Assembly (NCBI RefSeq): GCF_002799245.1
Contig: NZ_NEQV01000005.1
Coordinates: 310,001-374,000 of the forward strand
Direction: 5' to 3'
From: Stenotrophomonas maltophilia
GTDB lineage: Bacteria; Pseudomonadota; Gammaproteobacteria; Xanthomonadales; Xanthomonadaceae
DNA length: 64,000 nucleotides
Each line of letters starts with the position of its first letter. Within the stretch, counting starts at the first letter, position 1. Under the pieces are notes generated by a model. It saw only the letters and a program-made list of their open reading frames with translations, was not told the DNA's origin and made no database searches. A program made the position numbers and the translations under genes. Shown piece after piece: positions 8,508 through 16,131 of this stretch.

Positions 8508-9055
8508 GCAGCGACGAACGCTTCCTCTATACCTCGGTGGATGATCCGCTGGCGCGGCCGCTGTTCGATGGCCTGGAACAGGAGTACGACAGCCGCTACG
8601 CAGACGTGCGCCGACGCATCGGCGGCAGCGCCCGCGAGGAGCTGCAGCGCTATCCGGCGCAGGCCTTTGCTGCCCCGGTAGGTGCCTTCGTGCTGCTGCT
8701 GCGCGACGGTGTGGCGATTTCCGGCGGCGCGTTCATGCCACATCGCGATCCGGACACTGCCGAGTTCAAGCGCATCTGGACGTTGCCGGGGCTGCGCCGG
8801 CAGGGCATCGCGCGGCGCGTGCTGCAGGAACTGGAAGAGCAGGCGGCGCGCCAGGGCTACCTGCGTGTGTTCCTGACGACGGGCTTCCGCCAGCCTGAGG
8901 CGGTCGGCCTGTACCTCAGCCACGGCTATACCGCGCTGTTCGATCTGGATGCCGATCCGGAGGCCATTGCGCATCTGCCGTTCGAGAAGCGCCTGCGGGC
9001 GGCGGCGCCCGTCATCACGCCTGCGCAGCCACAGCTGCAGGGAGCCCACGCATGA
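8504..9055 (+). CDS. GNAT-family N-acetyltransferase (SnaA-like candidate)
   Basis: 183 residues. The acetyl-CoA loop is visible as LPGLRRQGIARRVLQELEEQA (~residues 92-112, Q/RxxGxA/G type), followed by YLRVFLTTGFRQPEAVGLYLSHGY, the usual beta5-alpha4 region. The GNAT call is firm. A role in acetylating S-substituted cysteine before oxidation is inferred from the neighbouring deacetylase and monooxygenases. Both ends overlap neighbours by ATGA (8504 and 9052), which indicates translational coupling. Confidence 0.85.
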   Translation: MSSDERFLYTSVDDPLARPLFDGLEQEYDSRYADVRRRIGGSAREELQRYPAQAFAAPVGAFVLLLRDGVAISGGAFMPHRDPDTAEFKRIWTLPGLRRQGIARRVLQELEEQAARQGYLRVFLTTGFRQPEAVGLYLSHGYTALFDLDADPEAIAHLPFEKRLRAAAPVITPAQPQLQGAHA

Positions 9056-10797
9056 GCACGCCGTCGACCGCACTGGAGGGCATCGCTGCACGGCCGGCGC
9101 CAGCACCGACGTTGAAGATCGTGCCTGCGCGGCACCCGTTGCAGGTGGTCGGTACCGTATTGGCGCTGGCACTGATCCTGATCGCACTGCAATCGGTGCT
9201 GGGCAACCCGCGCTGGGGGTGGAGTACCTTCGCCGAGTGGTTCTTCGCGCGCCCGGTGCTGGAAGGCCTGGGTCGCACGTTGCTGCTGACCGCGCTCGGT
9301 ACCGGCCTTGGTTTCGCGCTGGGTACCTTGCTTGCACTGGCGCGTGTGTCCGGTTCGCCACTGCTGTCGGCGGTGTCGTGGGGCTATGTATGGTTGTTCC
9401 GTTCGATCCCGCTGCTGGTGCTGTTGTTGCTGCTGAACAATCTGGGTTATCTGTACAGCACCATCGAGCTGGGGGTGCCGTTCACCGGCATCAGCCTGTT
9501 CTCGTACCCGACCACGCAGCTGATCGGCGTGTTCACTGCCGCGGTGCTGGGGCTGACCCTGAACCAGGCCGCGTTCTCGGCCGAGGTGATCCGCGGTGGC
9601 ATTCTTTCGGTCGACCACGGCCAGTACGAGGCCGCGGCCGCACTCGGCCTGCCGCGTGGCCGCCAGGTGCGCCGCATCATCCTGCCGCAGGCGATGCGCT
9701 CGATCCTGCCGGCGGCGTTCAACGATGTGATCGGCCTGGCGAAGAGTACCTCGGTGGTCTACGTGCTGGCGCTGCCGGAGCTGTTCTACACCGTGCAGGT
9801 GATCTACCGCCGCAACCTGGAGGTGGTGCCGCTGCTGATGGTGGCCACGGTCTGGTACCTGGTGATCCTGACCGTGCTGTCTCTGCTGCAGCGGCGCGTG
9901 GAGCAGCGCTTTGCGCGCGGCCAGTTGCAGCGCGAGCGCTCGGTGTCGCGGGTCTCGCAGCCGCTGCGTGGACCCGCAGATGCAGCGCCGCGCGTGGCCA
10001 GCCGTCCGCGCATTGCGGCCCCGGTCGAGGCAGGCGAGGGGGCGGCGGTGTCGCTGCATGGCGTGGGCAAGGTGTTCGGTGAACAGCCGGTGCTGGAAGA
10101 CGTGAACCTGGACCTTCGCGCCGGCAGCGTGACCGTGCTGATCGGCCCGTCCGGCGCCGGCAAGTCCACGCTGCTGCGGCTGATCAACCACCTGGAGCGC
10201 GCCGACAGCGGCTACGTGACCGTTGCCGGCCAGCTGATCGGCTACCGTCGCGACGGTGACACCCTGTTCGAGCTGCCGGAGCGCGAGATCCGCCGCCGCC
10301 GTGCCGAAGTGGGCATGGTGTTCCAGGGCTTCAACCTGTTCCCGCATATGACCGCGCTGGAGAACATCATCGAGGCGCCGATCGCGGTGCGCGGCATGCC
10401 ACGCGCTCAGGCCGAGCAGCAGGCGCGGACGCTGCTGGAACGGGTCGGCCTGGCCGGAAAGGCCGATGCCTTCCCGCGCCAGCTGTCCGGTGGCCAGCAG
10501 CAGCGCATCGCGATTGCCCGCGCACTGGCGCTGCAGCCGAAGGTTCTGCTGTTCGACGAGCCGACTTCGGCGCTGGACCCGGAGCTGGTGACCGAAGTGC
10601 TCAGCGTGATCGAAGAGCTGGCCAGCTCCGGCACCACGCTGGTGATCGTCACCCATGAACTGGGCTTCGCCCGCCGCGTGGCCGACCACGTAGTGATGAT
10701 GGACCAGGGACGGGTGATCGAGCAGGGCACGCCCGAGGCCCTGTTCGAGCGCCCGCGCCAGCAACGCACTGCCGATTTCCTGGCCAAGACCCTGTAA
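9052..10797 (+). CDS. Fused amino-acid ABC transporter permease-ATPase
   Basis: 581 residues in one frame with two complete domains. Residues ~30-280 form a HisM/GlnP-type permease with several membrane segments and the EAA loop (YEAAAALGLPRGRQVRRIILPQ). Residues ~320-581 form a GlnQ-type ATPase with Walker A (GPSGAGKST), Q-loop (VFQGFNLFPHMT), signature LSGGQQQRIAIARAL, Walker B (VLLFDEPTSALDPE) and switch His (VTHEL). The subunits are normally separate genes. One fused half-transporter would dimerise. The binding protein follows 16 bases downstream. Cystine/S-substituted-cysteine import (TcyLMN-like) fits the context, while the family alone says only polar amino acid. Confidence 0.92.
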   Translation: MSTPSTALEGIAARPAPAPTLKIVPARHPLQVVGTVLALALILIALQSVLGNPRWGWSTFAEWFFARPVLEGLGRTLLLTALGTGLGFALGTLLALARVSGSPLLSAVSWGYVWLFRSIPLLVLLLLLNNLGYLYSTIELGVPFTGISLFSYPTTQLIGVFTAAVLGLTLNQAAFSAEVIRGGILSVDHGQYEAAAALGLPRGRQVRRIILPQAMRSILPAAFNDVIGLAKSTSVVYVLALPELFYTVQVIYRRNLEVVPLLMVATVWYLVILTVLSLLQRRVEQRFARGQLQRERSVSRVSQPLRGPADAAPRVASRPRIAAPVEAGEGAAVSLHGVGKVFGEQPVLEDVNLDLRAGSVTVLIGPSGAGKSTLLRLINHLERADSGYVTVAGQLIGYRRDGDTLFELPEREIRRRRAEVGMVFQGFNLFPHMTALENIIEAPIAVRGMPRAQAEQQARTLLERVGLAGKADAFPRQLSGGQQQRIAIARALALQPKVLLFDEPTSALDPELVTEVLSVIEELASSGTTLVIVTHELGFARRVADHVVMMDQGRVIEQGTPEALFERPRQQRTADFLAKTL

Positions 10798-10813
10798 CCC
10801 CGGAAGGAACACC

Positions 10814-11791
10814 ATGAGCCCTGCAGCACCGCGTCGAATCTCCCGCAGCACCCTGGTGATCTCAGGCGTTCTGGTCGTCGGTATCGCCGGCATCGTCTAT
10901 TCCCGCGTACGGCAAGCACCGGATGCCGGCGTCGTGGCTGCGACCAGCCTGGCGGGCGCGAACACGGCCGTGCTGAAAGGTACGTTCGATCCGAAGGCAC
11001 AGGCGTTGATTCCCGCCAGCTACCGCTTCGTCACCCCCGGTGCGTTCACGGTAGCCACCCATCCGGGGCAGCTGCCGCTGGCCGACTACGGCGCCGACAG
11101 CAAGGACGTTGTGGGCATCGAGCCCGACATCGCGCGGCTGATTGCCGACGGGCTGGGCCTGAAGCTGGTGATCGTACCGGTGGCATGGGCCGACTGGCCG
11201 CTGGGGCTGGAGTCGGGCAAGTACGATGCCGTGCTGTCGAACGTGACGGTCACCGAGGAGCGCAAGAAGAAGTTCGATTTCTCGAGCTACCGTTACGACC
11301 TGCTCGGCATCTACACGCGCAGCGATGGGCCGATCCAGAAGATTGAAAAGCCGGCCGATGTCGCCGGGCTGAAGGTGGTGGTCGGTGCCAGCACCAACCA
11401 GGACCAGATTCTGCGGCAGTGGGACCAGCAGAACATTGCGGCCGGCTTGAAGCCGGTGCAGTACCAGTACTTCGACGACGCCGTGGTGGGCCGGTTGGCG
11501 GTGATCACCGGCCGCGCCGATGTCTCGTTCGAGCCCAATGCCACCGGCGCGTACTCGGCACGCGACGGCAAGGTGCGGCGTGTAGGCCTGTTCCCCGGTG
11601 GCTGGCCGAACGCCGCGGCGATTTCGGTGACCACGCGCAAGGGCAGTGGCCTGGCCGACGCGGTGACGCAGGCGTTGAACACCCAGATCGGCAGCGGCAC
11701 CTATGCGCAGGCGTTGAAGCGGTGGAATGTGGCCGAGGAAGCGGTGCCGCAGTCGCAGACCAACCCGCCGGGGTTGCCCACGCTGCAATGA
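10814..11791 (+). CDS. Polar amino-acid ABC transporter substrate-binding protein
   Basis: 325 residues, SBP family 3. The N-terminus (RRISRSTLVISGVLVVGIAGIVYS) is a single hydrophobic segment without a lipobox Cys, so the protein is either secreted or membrane-anchored. Typical blocks are FTVATHPGQLPLADY, VGIEPDIARLIADGLG, VAWADWPLGLESGKYDAVLSN and [20 protein letters not shown] site precedes the ATG. As last gene of the 1206-11791 set it should deliver the substrate to the fused permease-ATPase. The protein lacks Cys altogether. Ligand unknown; S-substituted cysteine is a contextual guess. Confidence 0.9.
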   Translation: MSPAAPRRISRSTLVISGVLVVGIAGIVYSRVRQAPDAGVVAATSLAGANTAVLKGTFDPKAQALIPASYRFVTPGAFTVATHPGQLPLADYGADSKDVVGIEPDIARLIADGLGLKLVIVPVAWADWPLGLESGKYDAVLSNVTVTEERKKKFDFSSYRYDLLGIYTRSDGPIQKIEKPADVAGLKVVVGASTNQDQILRQWDQQNIAAGLKPVQYQYFDDAVVGRLAVITGRADVSFEPNATGAYSARDGKVRRVGLFPGGWPNAAAISVTTRKGSGLADAVTQALNTQIGSGTYAQALKRWNVAEEAVPQSQTNPPGLPTLQ

Positions 11792-11824
11792 CGCCGAGCA
11801 TGACCCGGCGCCACCGCCGCTTTT

Positions 11825-11963
11825 GTAGAGCCGAGCCATGCTCGGCTGCAGTTCGCGCGGTGCGCGATGAGTCGAGCATGGCTCGACTCTACAGGAGCAT
11901 CCACGCATGGCGTGGATCTACTCGCGGAGTCTGCTTTCGGTAGAGCCGAGCCACGCTCGGCTG
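11825..11963. repeat. Cluster of four SMAG/REP palindromes after the transporter operon
   Basis: Elements at 11825-11849 (GTAG forward), 11870-11892 (ends in CTAC), 11897-11921 (arms ATCCACGC and GCGTGGAT, ends in CTAC) and 11940-11963 (GTAG forward). They fill the gap between the convergent genes ending at 11791 and 11966. The arms differ between members, so they are not recent copies of one unit. They could serve as bidirectional transcription end or mRNA-stabilising structures. Confidence 0.85.
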
Positions 11964-11965
11964 CT

Positions 11966-14900
11966 CTACCAACGCGCTTCCAGCGTCCGGAACGGCTTCG
12001 CCAAGCGCACGCCCTCGGCATCGAAGCCGGAAACGCTACGCCCATCCACACGCACCGTCTTCGGCAGGGTGCGCTCCGGCCACCAGACCTTCACCGGCGT
12101 TCCGCTGCGCAGCCCCTGGCCAAGCGTCACCGTCAGCACCCCGTCGCGCTGCCGCGCCTGCATCTGCAACGTGCCATACGCGGTTGGCAGACGCTCGACC
12201 GCCAACCCATCGCCAGCCACCCACGACGGCGGCGTGCCCGGCAGCAGCGATAACGCATCATCGTCCTCGCGCATCAGCATGCCGAACAGCGTGCGGCCGT
12301 ACTCGGCGCCGATCCAGGTGTGCGGCATGTCGCCCAGGTAGCGCGGGAAACGCAGGCGTGAGTGCACGACCTCGGCCAGCACCTGCCACTCAAGCGGGCG
12401 CCGGTCATGCAACAGGCCCTGCAGCAGCTCATCGGCTGCCTGCGGCTGGCCCAGGTGCACATAGCTCAGCACGTTGCGGATTTCGTACGGCGTGTAGGCG
12501 TACAGCGCACCGGGCTGGCTGCGCTTGCGGACGTCCTCCAGGTAACGCGCAAAGGTGGTCTTCAACGCCTCGGCGGGCAGCACGCTCTGCGCGCCGGTAG
12601 GGTCCAGCGCGATCGATACGCCAGTGGGATCGCCATCGCCCAGGTCCGCCGAGGACGGAATGAAGTCGATGCCCTTCCACGCCATCGTGGCCCGGATCGA
12701 GGCATGCAGTGCGTCGTACAGCAGTCTGTACTGCTCACGGGCCCAGGCGGCGGTCTCGTGGTCACCCAGTGCTTCGGCCAGCCAGGCGCCGTCGTGCCAC
12801 CCCTTCAGCCCCCAGTAGTCATCCCAATAGCTGTGGGTGGGTGACGGATAGCCCTCATGGCTGATCGATGGCGCAAGAATGCCCGCGAAGCGCTCCGGCG
12901 CTGGCTGGTCGGCCTTGTAGCCAGGTACCAGCGTGCGCTCGCGCAGTTCCTGCAGGAAGCGCAGCGCGGCCTTCACTTTGGGCAGGTAGGCACGCACGGA
13001 TTCTGGTCCGCCATCCAGGCGTGCAACGTCGGCGACCAGCGCCACGTACTGGCCCTGGCTGTCGTACTCGATGTCCGAACCGAAGCCGGTATTGACGCTG
13101 CCATCGTCGTTGAGGATCGGCGAAACCAGGCCGTTGGCATGCACGCCGTGCGCGCTGTACCAGGCCAGGTAGTCGCGCGCGACGCGGGCTTCGCCCATGC
13201 GCAGCAGCACCGCCGAGGTCGCCATGCCATCGCGGATGAAGGAGCGGTTGTAGTTGCGCGGGCCGGGCTGCATGGCCGGGCCGGTCTGGTTGATCAGCAT
13301 GTAGGCAGCCTGCGCGCGCAGCATGTCGACCAGTGACGGATCGGGCAGGCGCAGGCCGACCTGGCCCAGCCGAGCCTGCCAGTCCGCAGACGCCTGCGTG
13401 GCCAGGGAATCGAACGCGGCATTGGCATCGCGGGGCAGCGTGGCCAGATCCAGCGCGGGTGCTTCGGGCAGCACGCCATTGGCATCGGTGGCGGCAGTGC
13501 CCAGCGGGAACGCGACCACGATGGCATCGCTGGCTCCCGGTGCCAACGAGATGCGGTAGTTCAAAGCCGCCGAGGCAAGACCCTGGTCATCACGCGCCCG
13601 CTGCGTGGAAGGCAGTTGACCGGCAGCGATGTCCGCGGTGATTTCGGTAGCGCCGTCCTTGCCGAACGGTGCGGCGGCCGAAGCAGCCACCGACGTGAGC
13701 GACTGCAGCAGCGTGCGCCCATTGATGCGCACGGCCTGTCCTTCGATGGCCACGTCGCGGATCGGTGACAGCCCGCCGTTCTGCCACGGCGGATTCATCT
13801 GCATCGGGCGCACGACCAGGCTGAGCGTGCCGTCGATGCGGGTGCTGCCGGTGTTGTGCAGGCGATGGCGAAGGAAGGTCACCGGCTGGCCATCGCGCTC
13901 GATGGCGAACACTTCACTGCGCAGCTGCAGGCCGGGTTGCGGAGACCAGGTGGTAGAGGGCATCGGCTTCCAGCCGTCGCGCAGGGCATGCTGCACGGCT
14001 TGCCCGGCGGCGCCGGCGGTTTGGCCGTCGGCGTTGCGCCAGATCGGCTGCACCAGCGGCGCGCCCTTGAAGGCCTCCAGATTGCCGTATTCGTCGAAGA
14101 TCGATTTCTGCCGTCCTGCATGCACACCGACGGCCGTCCAGTAGGTCTGCTGCATCTGCAGCGACGCCGGGAACAACGCGCGCTGCGCGCCGCTGGCGGT
14201 GATCTGATACTGCTTCATCGGCGTCATTACGGCTTTTGGGCCGAGCAGGCGCAGGCGAGCCAGCTGCGGTGCAGCGCCGTCCACGCTCAGGCGGAATGCA
14301 CGTAGAGGCTGTGCCGTGCCAGCAGCCAGCCAGCTCTGCCGATGGCTGGCCGCCTGTGCATCGTGTGCGAGGTCCTGCCAGCGGCCCTGTGCATCCTGTG
14401 CCTGCAGTCGGGCGGCGCCGCGCGCGCCATCGGCCCAGTCGACCACCAGGCCAGCCGTCAACTGAGCCTGCGGCAGCGTGATCTCGAGCGTATGCGATCC
14501 ACCTTTTCCGGCCGGAATCGCCACGGTGCCACCGCCTTGCCAGAGCGCCGCTGCCTGCGTTGCATCGACACCGCTGATGCGTGCGCTGAGCGTGTTGTCC
14601 AGCGGCTCCATCTCGAAGATTGACACGCCCCAGTCAGAGGTGCGCTGGGGGCTGGCCAGCCGCAGGTAGCGTGCCTGGCGCGGCGCGAAGTACAGCGTTT
14701 CCACATCGCCCAGCGAATCGGCCATGGTGTACGCGGTCTGCCAGTGCGTGCCGTCCGTTGAGGTCTGCAGTGAATAGCCTTCCGGGTTGGATACATCCCA
14801 GGTGAGGCGCGCGCCGGCCAGCAGTGTTGGTGCGCCAAGATCGATCTGGAACCAGTGGCCGGGGCTGAAGGCGCCGCCGGTGACGGTCTTCGGGTCGCCG

Positions 14901-15085
14901 TCGATCAGATGGCCGATCGCCATTGCCGGCACCTGCTGCGAGGAACTGCCTGCCTGCCATTGGCTGCGCGGTGGAAGAGGCTGCGCCTGCACGGAGTACG
15001 CCAGGGCGGCGAGCAACAGGGCGGCGGCAGATCGGCATGGGGTGGCGGAGCGGGAGACCTTGGAGCGTTCGGCGTGCAACGTCAT
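11966..15085 (-). CDS. Secreted discoidin-domain, six-hairpin glycosidase-like protein
   Basis: 1039 residues. A signal peptide is visible (AAALLLAALAYSVQAQ). Residues ~45-165 form an F5/8 type C (discoidin) carbohydrate-binding domain (HLIDGDPKTVTGGAFSPG, QARYLRLASPQ). The remainder carries features of an (alpha/alpha)6 glycosidase: NYNRSFIRDGMATSAVLL, HGVHANGLVSPI, YWDDYWGLKGWHDGAWLAEALG and a final beta-sandwich. I cannot assign a GH family by eye. It should act in the periplasm or outside on a glycan. A LacI-type operator lies 57-70 bases upstream, so induction by a sugar is likely. Monocistronic. Confidence 0.82.
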   Translation of the reverse strand: MTLHAERSKVSRSATPCRSAAALLLAALAYSVQAQPLPPRSQWQAGSSSQQVPAMAIGHLIDGDPKTVTGGAFSPGHWFQIDLGAPTLLAGARLTWDVSNPEGYSLQTSTDGTHWQTAYTMADSLGDVETLYFAPRQARYLRLASPQRTSDWGVSIFEMEPLDNTLSARISGVDATQAAALWQGGGTVAIPAGKGGSHTLEITLPQAQLTAGLVVDWADGARGAARLQAQDAQGRWQDLAHDAQAASHRQSWLAAGTAQPLRAFRLSVDGAAPQLARLRLLGPKAVMTPMKQYQITASGAQRALFPASLQMQQTYWTAVGVHAGRQKSIFDEYGNLEAFKGAPLVQPIWRNADGQTAGAAGQAVQHALRDGWKPMPSTTWSPQPGLQLRSEVFAIERDGQPVTFLRHRLHNTGSTRIDGTLSLVVRPMQMNPPWQNGGLSPIRDVAIEGQAVRINGRTLLQSLTSVAASAAAPFGKDGATEITADIAAGQLPSTQRARDDQGLASAALNYRISLAPGASDAIVVAFPLGTAATDANGVLPEAPALDLATLPRDANAAFDSLATQASADWQARLGQVGLRLPDPSLVDMLRAQAAYMLINQTGPAMQPGPRNYNRSFIRDGMATSAVLLRMGEARVARDYLAWYSAHGVHANGLVSPILNDDGSVNTGFGSDIEYDSQGQYVALVADVARLDGGPESVRAYLPKVKAALRFLQELRERTLVPGYKADQPAPERFAGILAPSISHEGYPSPTHSYWDDYWGLKGWHDGAWLAEALGDHETAAWAREQYRLLYDALHASIRATMAWKGIDFIPSSADLGDGDPTGVSIALDPTGAQSVLPAEALKTTFARYLEDVRKRSQPGALYAYTPYEIRNVLSYVHLGQPQAADELLQGLLHDRRPLEWQVLAEVVHSRLRFPRYLGDMPHTWIGAEYGRTLFGMLMREDDDALSLLPGTPPSWVAGDGLAVERLPTAYGTLQMQARQRDGVLTVTLGQGLRSGTPVKVWWPERTLPKTVRVDGRSVSGFDAEGVRLAKPFRTLEARW

Positions 15086-15141
15086 TACGGACTGCCTCGC
15101 AGGTTCGACCGGAACAGGGTGAGCGCTACGCTAGCAAGGGA

Positions 15142-15155
15142 TGTAATCGGTTACA
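15142..15155. promoter_or_regulatory. LacI-family type operator upstream of the glycosidase gene
   Basis: TGTAATCGGTTACA is a near-perfect 14-base palindrome with central CG, the form recognised by LacI/GalR family repressors. It lies 57-70 bases before the glycosidase start at 15085 and within its expected promoter. No LacI-family gene is present in the window, so the regulator would act in trans. Confidence 0.55.
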
Positions 15156-15278
15156 TGACGCACTGCAGCGCCGCTCGACGCTGGCGCTGTCATCGCGGGA
15201 GGCGGGAGGGCTGACGGATATGGCTCTGGACGCATAGCCCGGATTGGCCAGGGTCACAACGGGTGTTGTTTCAGTTGG

Positions 15279-15307
15279 GTTGTCATTTGACAACTATCCA
15301 ATATCAT
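15279..15307 (+). promoter_or_regulatory. Promoter with overlapping 16-base palindrome for the 15331 gene pair
   Basis: A perfect inverted repeat GTTGTCATTTGACAAC (15279-15294; 7-base arms, 2-base centre) covers the candidate -35 TTGTCA (15280-15285). TATCAT (15302-15307) follows at 16 bases as -10. Transcription would start about 15314, just before the ATG at 15331. The overlap fits autorepression by the DNA-binding second gene. Confidence 0.5.
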
Positions 15308-15330
15308 GTGCAGACTGCGGAGAGCAGGGA

Positions 15331-15573
15331 ATGCCTCGGGCGCGTCATCCGGACAAGGACATCGAAGCGGCGTTGCAGTTCATGGAGGAGCGTGGGTGGA
15401 GGCTCCGCATGGCGGGCGGTCATGCATGGGGCCGGATGTATTGCCCTTACAACGACACCGATTGCCGATGCGGAGAGTTCTGCATCGTGAGCATCTGGAG
15501 CACGCCGCGTAGTGGCAGCAATCATGCAAGGGCCTTGCGGCGTGTAGTCGAGAACTGCAGCCGTGAACAATGA
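15331..15573 (+). CDS. Small Cys-rich protein, HicA-like toxin candidate
   Basis: 80 residues from ATG 15331, with GCAGGGA just upstream. The order basic N-terminus, then IEAALQFMEERGWRLRM, then GGHAWGRMYCP resembles the dsRBD-like fold of HicA mRNA interferases, in which a His sits in a conserved GSH motif. Four Cys in CPYNDTDCRCGEFC could bind a metal, which HicA does not have. Then IWSTPRSGSNHARALRRVVENC. The next gene, 30 bases downstream, encodes a DNA-binding protein. I recognise this only as a conserved hypothetical pair. Toxin function is inference from size, order and motif. Confidence 0.6.
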   Translation: MPRARHPDKDIEAALQFMEERGWRLRMAGGHAWGRMYCPYNDTDCRCGEFCIVSIWSTPRSGSNHARALRRVVENCSREQ

Positions 15574-15603
15574 AACCAGGCTTCGTCAGAAGCGAGGGGG
15601 GCA

Positions 15604-16104
15604 ATGATGGAATTCAATTTCACCCTGAAGTACCGCGTGCCGGACACATGCGATGAAATCGGTGTCCTCGAGCAGCGCCTGGCCGAGGGCGGCTGTGACG
15701 ATGCGCTTGTGGGCATCGGTCTACCAGGAAGGCTGGCCCTGGCCTTCTGCCGCGAAGCGGACAGTGCGGGGACTGCCCTGCGTTCGGCGCTTGATGATGT
15801 GCAGCGGGCCATTCCCGGCGCCGAGCTGGTTGAAGTGAGCCCCGACCTGGTGGGGCTCACTGATGTCGCGGATCTGCTTGGAATGTCGCGTCAGAACATG
15901 CGGAAGCTCATGCTGGCCAATCCGCAATCGTTTCCGTCCCCGGTGCACGACGGCTCGACCTCGATCTGGCACCTTGCCGACATTCTCGATTGGCTGCGAG
16001 CGCGCGGCAGCGGCAAGGTCACAACGGAAATGACCGAACTCGCCGCCGCCGCGTTGCAGCTCAATCTGGCCCGGGAAGGGCGCAGGCTTCACTCAAAGAG
16101 ATAG
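15604..16104 (+). CDS. HTH protein, candidate antitoxin partner of the 15331 gene
   Basis: 166 residues from ATG 15604; an in-frame ATG at 15607 is an alternative. Residues 1-80 look like a small alpha/beta domain (EFNFTLKYRV, LVGIGLPGRLALAF, LRSALDDVQRAIPGAELVEVS). Residues ~85-130 hold an AlpA/MerR-like helix-turn-helix (LTDVADLLGMSRQNMRKLM) followed by WHLADILDWLRARG. The arrangement, a ligand or toxin-binding N-domain plus DNA-binding C-domain, resembles HicB-type antitoxins with the order reversed on no point. A GAGGGGGGCA site precedes the start. Autoregulation through the palindrome at 15279 is plausible. Confidence 0.6.
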   Translation: MMEFNFTLKYRVPDTCDEIGVLEQRLAEGGCDDALVGIGLPGRLALAFCREADSAGTALRSALDDVQRAIPGAELVEVSPDLVGLTDVADLLGMSRQNMRKLMLANPQSFPSPVHDGSTSIWHLADILDWLRARGSGKVTTEMTELAAAALQLNLAREGRRLHSKR

Positions 16105-16131
16105 TGGTGGCCAGGATCGGAGCCCATCGCA

